Positions 11,656-22,990 of a stretch of DNA of 64,000 nucleotides are shown here, one piece after another. A model generated the notes under the pieces. It made no database searches. It was given only the letters and a program-made list of their open reading frames with translations, and was not told the origin of the DNA. How positions within the stretch are numbered: position 1 is the first letter of the stretch; every line of letters starts with the position of its first letter. The position numbers were made by a program, and so were the translations under genes. The stretch is taken from NCBI GenBank assembly GCA_033439255.1, contig CM065879.1:2672501-2736500 (forward strand), written 5' to 3'. Origin of the DNA: Hericium rajendrae (lineage: Eukaryota; Basidiomycota; Agaricomycetes; Russulales; Hericiaceae).

Positions 11656-11718
11656 CTAGAATAAGCAGAAAATAGTTAGCGACACGAATAATAACAGATT
11701 TAAGAATGAAACACTTAC
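11656..11718 (-). other. Intron-like segment, left arm of P1
   Basis: Minus strand: GTAAGT donor at 11718, CGCTAACTAT branch region, TTATTCTAG acceptor at 11656 (63 nt). The preceding exon holds GGGCTCAATAGCCC, a small hairpin. The GC-rich tract follows the acceptor. The same signals are kept in the right arm and in P2. Confidence 0.55.
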
Positions 11719-11960
11719 GAATTCATGGGCTATTGAGCCCTACATCGTCCCCGCTTGACTGGAAGCTTGATGGGAGGAGGAGGAAGAGAACAGGCCCCTC
11801 AGCCATGAGCATTGCGGCGCCGATCGGCATTTGCCAAACAGGGCACCGAACGAGGCTGGCCGATATTCGAACACGACTTTCCCAGTGAATAAATTTTATT
11901 AAACTCTACGAATAATATCGTAGCTGTAGATACACTGTATTAAGTTATGTACGATGTTTT

Positions 11961-13026
11961 ACTGCGTAGCAGCAGTGCAAGGGGCGTGGGGGCGGTGGAT
12001 GTGTGGCAGGCATGCGCTGGTGGTCAGGGCGCGCGTGTTGGTGTCGTGGTGCTGCGTGCTCGGCAGGGCACACGCGTTGGGCGCGCGTCTTCGGCTGCGC
12101 ACGGCTGCTTGCACGTCGGAACGTGTCGCACACGCTTGCGTGCGTGTCTGGATGCGTGGAAGAGAACGGAGGGGCACTGGTGGGAGCCTTGGAGGGCGTA
12201 GTCGACGGCCGTAGAGGGCACCGGATGAGCAGGTGGGATGCGAGAAGGGCGAACACGCGGGGAGGGATGCGAGATGCGAGAAAACAGCGGAGGTGCACGT
12301 TTGAGGGTGGAGGGAGGATGGGACAAGGTATAATGCAGGAGGAGGCAGAGCGAGCCGCATTCGCGCGGCTCGGAGAATGCCGAACGTCAGTGGCTGAGCC
12401 CGAGGTGTCCGAGATTCGAGGAGATGAACATGCGAGCGTGAAATTGAGACAGATGTAGGCTCAAATTCGCTCATAAACATGTACATAAGATAGATTTGAA
12501 TGTATATACAAAGAATCGAACAACCTTGATGAAAATTCGAGCTACAGGAGGAAATATACTGTAACCCTACATAACCCTAGTCCATATTTTGTGCACTTCA
12601 GGCTTCATCACCTTGAAATGAGCCAGACCAACGAAGCGAAACGTTTGAATTAGATATTTAACATGTAAATACAAAAGTACAAATATTTTCGTGAAGGTTT
12701 GAGACTTGGAGATTCAAAATACACCTGGAATCTGGCCTGAAATGACCGGAAAAGCATCAATGTGGCCAAGATCCTATAGATCTGGGCCACCAAAAAATCT
12801 AATAAAGTCGTATTATATTGGTATCATTCACAGCAGCATAATAAAGTAAATCGATAGACGGTAGGAGGCAGTCGCGTTAAGAAATTGCGACTCAAATCTG
12901 GTGCCCGGCGTGCCCGAGGCTAGGATTCGAGCTCGACGCATTTGGCATCATTGACAAGCGCCGTCCAGTTAGACTTGCTTAATAGTATTTCGCACATAGA
13001 ACACGTTCAGTCCATTCTATTCGTAC
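11961..13026. other. P1 central spacer
   Basis: The only single-copy part of P1: a GC-rich piece (11965-12450) and an AT-rich piece (12450-13026). It matches 56.5-57.45 kb of P2 in reverse orientation. No reading frame looks real. Confidence 0.7.
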
Positions 13027-13268
13027 AAAACGTCGTACATAACTTAATACAGTGTATCTACAGCTACAATATTATTCGTAGAGTTTAATAAAATTTATTC
13101 ACCGGGAAAGTCGTGTTCGAATATCGGCCAGCCTCGTTCGGTGCCCTGTTTGGCAAATGCCGATCGGCGCCGCAATGCTCATGGCTGAGGGGCCTGTTCT
13201 CTTCCTCCTCCTCCCATCAAGCTTCCAGTCAAGCGGGGACGATGTAGGGCTCAATAGCCCATGAATTC

Positions 13269-13331
13269 GTAAGTGTTTCATTCTTAAATCTGTTATTATT
13301 CGTGTCGCTAACTATTTTCTGCTTATTCTAG
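13269..13331 (+). other. Intron-like segment, right arm of P1
   Basis: GTAAGT donor after GAATTC, CGCTAAC branch site, TTATTCTAG acceptor; 63 nt, identical in layout to the left arm. Downstream lies the C-rich tract 13335-14330, ending at the minisatellite and the hairpin/T-run end of P1. Confidence 0.55.
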
Positions 13332-14587
13332 ATCCCTCACGCACTAACGTGGCACGACAGGCTGCACCACGACACCTCTCCACCTCCCCTCCCCGTGCTC
13401 GCAAATGCACGCCCGACGTCCCCACCACACTCGCGCGTAACGACACACATCGCGCACTCATGCCCACCCTTTCCCGCACGCACACTGCCATTCCGTGCCG
13501 GGAGCATCCGCATTGCGTCTGCGTGCTCCAGCGTCGCGCCCGTGTACTCCAGCGTCACGCCCGCATATTCCAGCACCACACCGGCACCCCAGCACCCCCA
13601 GCCCGTGCCCAGCACCCCGCCTGCGCCCAGCACCCCGCAATGTGCGTAACAGCCTGCGCTCCGCACGCCTAGCACCACACCGACACGCCAGCACCCCGTG
13701 CACGTAACACCACCACGCATGCACACCAGCACCCCGTGTCCCGCGCGCTCCAGCACCGTGCCCCACGCATCCCAGCACTGTCCTCGCGAGGCCGCGCACC
13801 GTTCCCCGCGCCACCGACGTTGCCCCATGCCTCCGTGCCTGCGCATCTCAACCCCATGCCCCGCGTGCTCCAGCGGCCAACTCCCGCACGTCCCAACCCC
13901 GTCCCCACTCCAGCACCGCACCCCGTGCCCCCGTGCCTGCGCATCCGAACCCTGTGCCCCACGCGCGCCAGCGGCGAGTCCGCGCACCCATGCCCGTGCC
14001 AGCGCTGTGCCCGCACGGCCCACCGCCATGCCCAATGGCAATCGAACACCCGCACGTAGCCGCGCGCTGTGCCCATATGCAGCCAGCGGGGCGGTGGCAG
14101 ATACGCGGCCAGGCAGTGGACGGCGCGTGCAGGGCGGAGCGCGCGCCAGCAGCAAGCGGGCGGGCAGCGCCCGCGCCGATACCCCGATGGCACGGCGGTG
14201 TGCATGCTTTGCAGCCGGCATACGGCGAGTGGTGCACGGCTCATGCATGCAGTGCGTGTGTGCTGCAATGCAGGAGCGGGAACGGCAGGCGCGAGCGCAG
14301 TGGGCAGCGGGAACGGGGCGGGACGGTAGGCGCTGGTGAGCGCACGGAGAAGCACCGGCGAGCGCGAGGGAAGCACCGGCGAGCACGAGGGAAGCACTGG
14401 TGAGCACGAGGGAAGCACCGGTGAGCGTGGGAGGAAGCGCCAGCGAGCGTGGGAGGAAGCGCCGAGGAGCGCGCATTAGTGACGATGGCCGAGATCCTTA
14501 AGATCTCGGCCGATATGTTTTTTATGAATATCATATGTTTTCGCGGCACCCTGGGTGCCGTCTTACCTGCGTGAATTATAATGTGCC

Positions 14588-14626
14588 CGGCAACTGGCTG
14601 ATCAGCAGTTGCCGGGTTTTTTGTAA
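14588..14626. repeat. P end hairpin with T run (right end of P1)
   Basis: The stem CCCGGCAACTG / CAGTTGCCGGG is perfect (11 bp) and is followed by TTTTTTG. In the sense of the right-arm intron this lies at the far end of the GC tract, where a transcript end would be expected. Confidence 0.7.
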
Positions 14627-14652
14627 TACGTTTTAGGCAAGTTGCCCTATAT

Positions 14653-15190
14653 AATGTATTTCAGTGACTGGGACACCTCACCGCCTGCAGCCCCGCTCGA
14701 GGCGCTCGCATCTCGCCTTCCATTCCCAGCCTCCGACGGCTTCCGTCCAGGGGCCTGGGACTACATCGACCCCTATGCATGCATCCCGTGCGATTTGTCG
14801 CTCCGTCGCACCCTGCTCGTGGAGACCGAGCAGCAGCTCATCGATTTGTACCTCCAGCGCATGTCGAACCATGGCCAGATCCTCGCTGTCGAGAGGCTCG
14901 TCACGGCCCTCTATATGAGCATGCACGGCGAGTATATCGCGGCGGAGGTGGATGAAGAGGGCAAGGTTGCCAAGGACGAGCCTGCGGACACTGCTAGCGA
15001 CGCAGAGGGGGAGGCCGCGGCGAGTCCCACCGTGGGTCCGTCTTCGCGCCCGCTTGCGAGGGAGTCCCCCGCTCCTTCGGTCGAAGGTCCTGGTGAGCCG
15101 TTGGAACCGGCAGCGGCTCCTGTCATTGGTGGTGAGGCTGCCATCGCTGAGGTGGCCGTGTCGAAGGAAGTCATGCCGGCTGACTCCTGA
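14653..15190 (+). CDS. Open reading frame antisense to the 3' tail of G2, unknown function
   Basis: 179 codons from an ATG that lies in the terminal repeat of P1 (MYFSDWDTS); another in-frame ATG at 14642 would add four codons. The part outside P1 starts after codon 9. The N-terminal half is mixed and protein-like (for example FRPGAWDYIDPYACIPCDL, then a helix-forming EQQLIDLYLQR stretch). The C-terminal half is acidic and Ala/Pro/Ser-rich, ending MPADS. It runs opposite to G2 between the integrase region and the LTR side. It could be an accessory antisense frame of the G2 family, a captured host fragment, or chance in GC-rich DNA. If it is part of G2, its natural start was replaced by P1. 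I do not recognise it. Confidence 0.35.
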
Positions 15191-15316
15191 TGAGCGGGGC
15201 TGTCATTTTGCGCGGGGAGGGAAAGACCCTCCCCTTTAAATTTGCTATCTTGTTTTGCCGTCGTGGAAGTTGTCGCATATGTTTTCTGTTGCCCAGGCCT
15301 TAGGCCCGGCTTTTTA

Positions 15317-18300
15317 CTATAGGTCGCTCGTAATCGGGACACCGAGTCCTACTGTATCATTGCTCCTGCCGAATGGGAGCCCATCTTGAAGTCTGAACCT
15401 GCATGAATCTAAAGGGAAAAACCAGAAAGAAACAAGGCTGCTCCGGGCGATCTTGTCAGGGCCTATACAATTGGTGAAGGTACAGTCTGAGTGGTGGATG
15501 GTAATACGTTCCGACCAGAACACTGAGTGGGCTGAGTAGCTCCAATTCTTCTCCACGCCATCGGCGGCCTTGATCAGTGCTTGGCGTATGTCAAAGTGTG
15601 CATGCTCAGTGATGCCGTTGGCTCTCGAGTTATAGCCCAAGATGCGGATATGCCAGATGTGGTACTTCTTTTCCAGCTGCATCAAGGCTTTAACGAACGG
15701 GCCGCCATTGTCGGACACAATTTCGGTGAGCATACCCCAGCGGCACAAGATGTCTTGGTAAACCCAATCAGCAATATGCTCGCTGCATTCTTTGCACAGC
15801 ATGTGCCATTCGGGAAAGTGGGACACAGAGCAACGCCCTTGGACCAGGTATTGCATATTGTTGGACTTTGGCAGGTGCATGGTGTCCATGTACATCTTCG
15901 CAAATAAAGGCACGGGCACCGCAACCATCGGTGGGATAAGAACTTTGCGGATCTGGAATGCTTGGCAAATATGGCACGAACGGACGAACCAAGCAACATC
16001 CGAGCCCATAAAAGGCCACCAGAAACGGACCGCGAGCAGGAGGGCAGTTGCGGTGATGCCACGGTGTCCCGTGGACTCGTGAGTCTCAACGAGAGCAGCC
16101 CAGCGGCTGGTCAGCGGGAGCACTAGTTTGTGCACATTTGTCTTGGCATGTTTCCAGAGGCAGCCACCTTTCATGAAGAAGTCACGGCAATAACGCAGGA
16201 AGTGAGCATACTCCCGGTCCATCAATCCGTCAGGGCGGATCGGATGGAGCAGAAAGTCGGTGATGGTGCACAGTCGGGCATCCGTGAGGAGGGACTTTTC
16301 GAACCTTGGAACATTTGCGTAGGATGCCAAGTGGTCTTGCAGAGGAGGTGCGACAAAATTGCCGGCAGCGACATTGGTCGAGATGAGCTGTTGGGCCAGC
16401 TGAGGGCGGTCGCGGCCAATCCGAGGCACATTTATCATGTGTACAAAGCCATAAGCATGGTCGATCCAGTCGTCGAAGTTGTCGTCAGGTTTGGGCACAT
16501 CATCGTCCTGGGGGCGGCACCGGGAGAGGCCATCCGGCCCATGCTTCTTGCCAGGGACGTGAACCAGGGTAAATTGAAACATGAGGATGCCGACGATCCA
16601 CCGGTTCATGGACGCACTAGGGGTGAGATCGGGATTATTCAGCATGCCAGATATATACCGGGCATCGACTTCGATAATCAGGTTGCGAACACCAATGAGC
16701 CAGAGTTTGAGTGCGTGAAGGCTCCGGTATAGGCCATATAATTCCAGCTTTGGTTGAGAGAAATGCACCTCCCAGTCGTTCAGGGCGATAGAGCCAAAGC
16801 GGGCATACCGGCGAACTTTGGGGTCATCCACATCCTGTTGACAGAGTAGGTAACCGATGGCAATATAAGAGGTGTCGATGCCCAGGATCACTGAGGCAGG
16901 AGACTCATAATCTATCACGCGCAGGGCAGGTGATGTGAGTAGCGCTTGCTTAAGGTCTTCCTGCGCAGCCAACTGGTCTGGGCCGAACTCGAATGGGGTG
17001 TCCTTGTGCGTAAGCCATACCAGATGATGAGCACATCTTGCAAAGTTCTTGATGAAGATGCGGGCCACACCAATGGTCCCAAGAAAAGCACGAACGTCCG
17101 AGAGATCGGTACAAGGTTGCCAGTTGCTGACCTTGGCGAGGTTGCTGAGTTCTGGCAAACGGCCCTCCGGCATGCATCTATGGCCGATGACGATGATCTC
17201 CAGTGTGCAAAGGACAGTCTTTCTCCCTGAGAAGGTACCACTGCAATATTTCATGCATTGGATGACACGGTTCGTGCCCTGGAAGCGTTCCCAGATGAAG
17301 TGACGGATACCGGGGTTCCAGGGTATAGTTTCAAATTTTCTGCCGGGCAACTTGTAACGGGTAGCTGGACCTTTAATAGGGACATCATCAATATAGGGCA
17401 TGGTGACAGCTGGGATTTCGGGCTGCAGGATTTTGGTAACGTCGTCGTGGAAGATAGGCATGGAGTTCATCCACCCCATGGGCAGCGTAATGAGCCGTTT
17501 GGGCCCGAACGGGGTTTGGAACGTGGTCATGTCACGGGACTCCTCCGCCAAGAGTCACTTGTCGTAACCAATGTAGAGATCGAGGATGCTGCTGCAAGCA
17601 TGCCCGGCAAACTGCTCGGTGAGCTGGTTGGTAAAAGGCGGGATGCCCGAGTGAGCGATGGTGACTTTGTTGAGCAGTTTGAGACTGTGCACAATGCGCA
17701 GGCTTGTGCCATCCTTTTTGGTGACGCAGAACCAGCGTGAGTGATATGACGACGATGAAGGCTCATATACGCCAGTGGCAATCTTGGTACGGATGATCTC
17801 GCAGACCTTGTCATGGATGCCTGGCAGGATTGGACGGTTCTTCAAGACCCAGGGGGTGTGTGGTATCACCGGCATAACCACTGAGGGGAAGAAGTCTTCG
17901 CAGAAATGTTCCCACTCTGAATCGTCCCAGGCGAATGCGGTATCGTGGAGGCACATGAAATGGTGGAGTAGGTCATGCTCGGCGGGCCAGAGGAAACCTT
18001 CTGGATGGGCACGATCGATAACCGCTTTTCTTTCTTCGGTATAGCAGGCAGTGGGAGCAAATGGGGGCAGATTGGGAGATAATTCCGGCAGATCTTGGAG
18101 AGGGTCGCCCTCAACATTATGGAGAACCTGAAAGCGCTTGGGGAGGTCTGTAAATACTGGGCGGACTTTTTGGGCAACTGGCTTGTATTTCTTTGCAGCA
18201 TAAGAGGCAACAGGAGGACCGGTATCCATCACACCAGGAGGCAGCGGACACGGGTGACCTTGCTTGGAAGCAGAAGCGGACTTGCAGGCTGTAGCGGAGA

Positions 18301-18950
18301 GAAAGGCAGACAACAAATTAGATTTATCGGGGGCGTCCAAAAGCGAAGGACCACCTGGGCTAGAGTTGAGAAGCGAGGCATCACAGGCATAGAGATAAAG
18401 AGATTGAAGATGATCTTGGCATTTTTCTGGGTTTTTGGAACATTCTGGGGGTATAGTGGCGTAAGCTGTGATTTGTGGTGTCTCCGAGTCAAAATCAATG
18501 ATGAAGGCGACCTCTCCTTGATCTTCGATCAAATCATCGAAGCACGAAAATCCTCCTTTGCCACGAGCATATACTGAATGTCAGTGCACAGGTGGGTGGG
18601 GATCGTGGCTGCTTCGCCGGTGTTTGGGTCAAAGATGGTGATGGTCTGCGTTTCATTGCAGTAGCTGTGCACAACGGACTCGGTAAGCACGTTGAAGGGA
18701 CATCTGAGTAGGATATCATAGGTGGGCGACTGGAGGATGTGTATTTGGAGGTAGAGAACAATGTTGCCGAAGACTGCAGGCACGTTTCGGCACAGGCCCA
18801 GTGAGTCATCAAGTTCACCGTTGGTGGATTGCATAGTGAGGATAATCATGGGGTCGTACAACAGGCCTAAGGTATAGCAGACGCTCTCTGACATGGAGAT
18901 GACCTGAGAACCTGGGTCCAAGATGCACTCGACCGGTTCTTGATGATCTA
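15317..18950 (-). mobile_element. G2 protease and polymerase parts
   Basis: The parts read from high to low coordinates. Protease has the ILDPGSQ motif (about 18.92 kb). Reverse transcriptase includes WFCVTKKDGTSLRIVHS (about 17.7 kb) and the YIDD active-site box (about 17.39 kb). RNase H is marked by ILGIDTSYIAIGYLL (about 16.87 kb). Integrase has the zinc-binding HESTGH...CHIC (about 16.1-15.95 kb) and the acidic SDNGGPF site (about 15.7 kb). The YIDDVPxKGP-type box suggests a fungal gypsy lineage distinct from G1/G3. Broken; fossil. Confidence 0.85.
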
Positions 18951-20908
18951 TGAGTGCTGCAATAGAGCCCAACGCTGCAGACTCGCACGAGACGATCAGG
19001 GGTTTAGGCTTTTCATCCAGGCATAGTTGCTTGAGGTACTGCTCGTAGGGATCCAGGAGGACAACAGCACCTTCTGGCAGCTCGGTGCACTGGTGCGAAA
19101 GGATAGATACGTGCGGATGAGGGGGCGAGACCAAGTGCTGCACAAGGTTGCCTTTGGTGGGCTTGCTCGCGAACTGGATACCTGCAACGAGTTCTACTTG
19201 ATGCGCCAGCGAGGCCAGTTCCTCGACTGCATCTTCGCCTGGCAGCTCGGAGAGCAGGTCAGCTGCGTTAAGGACTTCCAACAGGTTCTGTCCCGTCGCC
19301 GGATGTGTGTGACGCTGTGAGACTGCCTCCTTGTATTTTGTGCGTAGTGTAGGTGCCAAGGACCAGAGCTCGCCCTGGGTGACCTCGATAGGGAGTGACA
19401 TGGTGCATGCGAACACGTGGTCCAGCACGTCTTGCCCGACTGAGTCTTGCGCACAGTGGGTTGGGCCCGTCTCTTTGACTACTTCGATTACTGGGACTTG
19501 CACGGGCCTTGCACCGTCGTGGGCTCTGGCAAACGGATGGATGGGACCATCAGGGTCGCGGAGGTTGTCGCATACTGCAGGTTGAGATGGAAGGTGGGGG
19601 GGTACATCTCGTTCCGGGACTGGGGCCGGTGAAGCTTGCAGAGGGGGCACATCTGGAAAAATGGTTTTTTGGTTGATAGCCAGGGTCTTGTTATAGTAAC
19701 CGCTGCCAGCTACAAATAGAAGACCTCTGAACTATGATTGCTGATGATTAGATATTGATGGAAGCATCTTGGTATGTAATACACAACCCAGCTACAGTAG
19801 CATCTATAGCAGTCATATTTCTCAGGGAGAAATCAAGTCATATATTCCAAATAAAGCTACCAATTGTATTATATTATGATTCTACTTTACAAGGTAATAG
19901 TTGGGGGAGATGATGTGGGCACGGGGCAGACGATGCGGGTGCATGGGAGAGGGCAAGGGTGTGTGGGAGATGGCAAGAGTGCACGGGAGGCGACACGGGC
20001 GCACGGAAGGCGACACGTACATGTGCGAGACGGCGGGAGGCACACGGGAGGCGGCGCTGGTGCGCGGGAGACGGCGCCGGTGTGCACGAGGAAGACGGCA
20101 CCGACGTACGAGAAAGATGGTGCCGACATGCAGGGAAGATGATGCCGATGTGCAGGAGGTGACGCAGGCGAGTGGGAGATGGCAGAGGTGCACAGGATGC
20201 AGCAGGGGGTGCACGGGAGATGACGCGAACGCGCAGGAGACAGCAGGGGTGTGTGGGAGGTGACAAGGACGCGCGGGAGATGACACCAGCACGAACGAGG
20301 CGACACAGGCACGGGAAAGATGGTACCAGCACGGAGGAGACGGGAGGGGCGCTGGGAGGCAGCGCGGATGCGTGGGAGACGGCAAGGGCTGCGCAGGAGA
20401 CGGCACAGATGCCGAGAGATGGCGCGGGCACGCACGAAGTGACGCAGGTGCAGGAAAGATGGCGCGGGAGCGCAGGAGACGGGAGGGCATGCGGGAGGTG
20501 GCGAGGATGCGTGGGAGATGGCGCAGGCATGCATGAAGCGATGCAAGCGCAGAGAAGATGGCACCGGCGAGCAGGAGACAGGAGGGGCGCACGGGAGGTG
20601 GTGCGGATGCACGGGAGACAGCACGGACGCCGGGAGACAGCACCAGCATGGGGGAGATGACGCGGACACGGGGAGACGATGCGGGCGTACAGGAGACGGC
20701 ACAGGGCGCAGATCGGCGGAGGCACGTGCAGATCGGTGGGGACGTGCACGGGTTGGCGTGTGCATGCGCGAGTCGGCAAAGTTGGTGGGGACGTCCGCCA
20801 CTTGATGGCGACATGTGCGAGGGGTCGGCAATGCGAAACGGTCAGTGGGGGCGTGCATGTTGGTGGACGCGTGTGCAAGGCGACGTGCTGGATGCGCAAA
20901 GTAAAAAC

Positions 20909-20992
20909 GAGAGTATTGCCTGTATTTGAACAGGCAATACTCTCTGAATTAGCGGTGAACAAGGCCAATAAGAATTCACTCACTGTGAAGCT
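20909..20992 (-). other. Left module of A4 (intron and hairpin, minus strand)
   Basis: Minus strand: exon ...CACA, GTGAGT donor at 20983, CGCTAAT branch site, TTCAG acceptor at 20944 (40 nt). The hairpin GAGAGTATTGCCTG / CAGGCAATACTCTC (20909-20944) follows directly. Relative to other copies both arms changed together, so pairing is preserved. Confidence 0.7.
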
Positions 20993-21098
20993 GTCTACAG
21001 CTCCTCCCTGTACGAGTCCAGCTCGGAATACCTGAGAAAAGCCTGTGAGTTGTCCATTGACAGAGGGAAACGTACCTTACAAGTATGAAAAAATGGCC

Positions 21099-21134
21099 GT
21101 GGGACGTGTTTGGCTGCAGCCAAATGTTTCCCAC
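21099..21134. repeat. 36-nt hairpin with central CTGCAG, copy 1 (A4)
   Basis: GTGGGA...TTTGGCTGCAGCCAAA...TTTCCCAC forms an interrupted palindrome; the central 16 bases are perfect. A second version lies at 22955-22990. Confidence 0.75.
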
Positions 21135-21207
21135 GTGCCCCCCACATTTTTTTTTGTTCCAAGTCGACACGCGAGCTGCGTGTCACGGCCCGCCGTGCAC
21201 CATTTCG

Positions 21208-21235
21208 TTTGAATGACCATATATGGTCATTCAAA
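21208..21235. promoter_or_regulatory. Central palindrome of A4
   Basis: A perfect 28-bp palindrome centred on CATATATG, located between the two divergent modules. It is placed where a shared bidirectional promoter or a binding site for a dimeric factor would be expected. Confidence 0.5.
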
Positions 21236-21388
21236 TGAAACGGGCCGCACGGCTCCGTGCGCTCGACTTGCATTCGACGACTTTTACCTGCCACGTTGTC
21301 TTCCTTCCACCCACCCCTTCGTCGCTGTGGGAATTTTATTGTAAGTATCTCCCAATCATTTTTGATACTTCTTGGGCTGGGAATAAAG

Positions 21389-21464
21389 GTGAGTACCTAC
21401 AGTTCTACTATAGCTTCGTTATCTAATCAAGAGAGTATCGCTCGTGTTGTCGAGCGATACTCTC
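21389..21464 (+). other. Right module of A4 (intron and hairpin, plus strand)
   Basis: Intron 21389-21431: GTGAGT donor, CTAAT branch site, AAG acceptor (43 nt). The perfect hairpin GAGAGTATCGCTCG / CGAGCGATACTCTC (21431-21464, loop TGTTGT) follows, then a T run and the C-rich tract. Confidence 0.75.
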
Positions 21465-22954
21465 GTTTTTTTACACTTCACATGCCCCCACCGACTCCCG
21501 CGCGCCCGTGCCGCCCCTGCATGCCCACATCGCCACCTACGCATCCATGCCGCCACCCGCGCACCCGTGCCCCGCCCGCGCACCTCCACCAACTCACTTG
21601 CATCCATGCCGACTCCCGCGCGCCCCTTGCTGACTCCCTGCACCCCCGCCGATGCCGCCGCACTCCCATGCGCCCGCGCTGACTCCTGCGCACCCGCGCT
21701 GACTCCTGCGCACCCCCGCCGACTCCTGCGCACCCCCGCCGACTCCTGCGCATCCCCGCCAACTCCCGCGCACTCCCACCGACTCCTGCCCACCCCCCAC
21801 TGACTCGATCGGCGGCGCCGCCTCCTGCATGCCCCTGCCACCTCTCGCGCCCTCGCGTGGACTCGCCCGCGCCCGCGCCGATGCCTGCGCCCCCGCGCCA
21901 CCTACCGCACACCGGCGCTGCCTCCCGTACTCCCCGCGCTGCCTCCTGTACTCCCCGCGCTGCCTCCTGTACTCCCCGCGCTGCCTCCCGTACTCCCCGC
22001 GCAGACTCGCACGCACCCGCGCCGATGCCAACACGTTCGCGCTGCTGCCCGTATGCCCATGCTGCTGCCCGCATGCCCTGTGCAGATTCGCACATCCCCG
22101 CGCCGTGTCCAACGTGCCGATTCCGCCTTCAACACCTCGCGCCAACTCCCGCGCATCTCTGCCGACTCCCGTGCGCCCACGCCGACTCGATCGCCGGCGC
22201 CACCTCCCGTGCGCCCCTGCCGCCTCCCATGTCCCCGCGCGGACTCGCACACCCATGGGCGGACTTGTACGCCTCTGGGCGGACTCGCTCACCCCCGCGC
22301 CGCATCCAACGCATCCATGCCATCTCCAGCGCGCTCATGCGGCCTTCAGCACGCCCATGCCATCTGCTGCGCGCCTGTGCCGATCCCGCGCCGACTCGCA
22401 CACCTCCCCGCCGACTCGCACGCCCCCCTGCTGACTCCTGCCCCCGTGCCACCTCCCGTGCCTCCGCACCGCCTCCCGCACGCCCCTCCCGTCTCCTGCG
22501 CGCTGGCACCATTTTCCCCACACATGTGCCTGCGGACTCGCGCCACTTCCAAAATGCCCGTGCTGCCTCCCACGCCCCCGCGCCTCCCGCCCCCCACCGA
22601 CTCGCCTTCCCCCATGCGGACTCGTGTGCACCCGCACTACCTCGCACGCACCCGCACCACCTCGCATGCACCTGCACCACCTTGCACGTCCCCGCGCTGC
22701 CTCCAGCGCACCCGCACCGGCTACAATGCACCCGCACCGACTCCCGCGCACCCGCACAGATTCCTGCACACCCGTGCCGACTCCCGCACGCTCGTGCTGA
22801 TACCCATGCATCCCCGCCGATGTTCACGTGCCCGCGTCGATGCCCGTGCTCCCGTGCTGACCCCTGCCACCCCTGCGGCCTCCCGCGCACATGCCCACCA
22901 ACTTCTGCATGTGCCTTGCAGACCCCCACATGCCCATGTTGCCTCCTGTAGTGC

Positions 22955-22990
22955 GTGGGAACTGTTTTTCTGCAGCAAAACATTTCCCAC
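22955..22990. repeat. 36-nt hairpin with central CTGCAG, copy 2 (A4)
   Basis: GTGGGA...CTGCAG...TTTCCCAC, the same frame as 21099-21134 with different bases in the stem. It sits at the end of the right GC-rich tract, a likely transcript 3' end. Confidence 0.7.

Larger units (their letters stand above)
9441..14679. mobile_element. P1: element with 1.65-kb inverted arms
   Basis: The left arm 9441-11960 and right arm 13027-14679 are inverted copies; the left arm is longer only because a solo LTR sits at 10371-11191. A unique spacer of about 1.07 kb lies between them (11961-13026). Both ends begin GAGGTGTCCCAGTCACTG, followed by a cluster of small palindromes: GGCAACTTGCC, a CCCGGCAACTG hairpin with a T run, CGGCACCCAGGGTGCCG, and GCCGAGATCTTAAGGATCTC. 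Each arm then has a 21-bp minisatellite, a GC-rich tract and a 63-nt intron-like segment. No transposase is visible. Flanks show no clear duplication, so the insertion may have been rearranged at the G2 LTR. The family is unclassified; copy P2 shows a 7-bp duplication. Confidence 0.8.
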
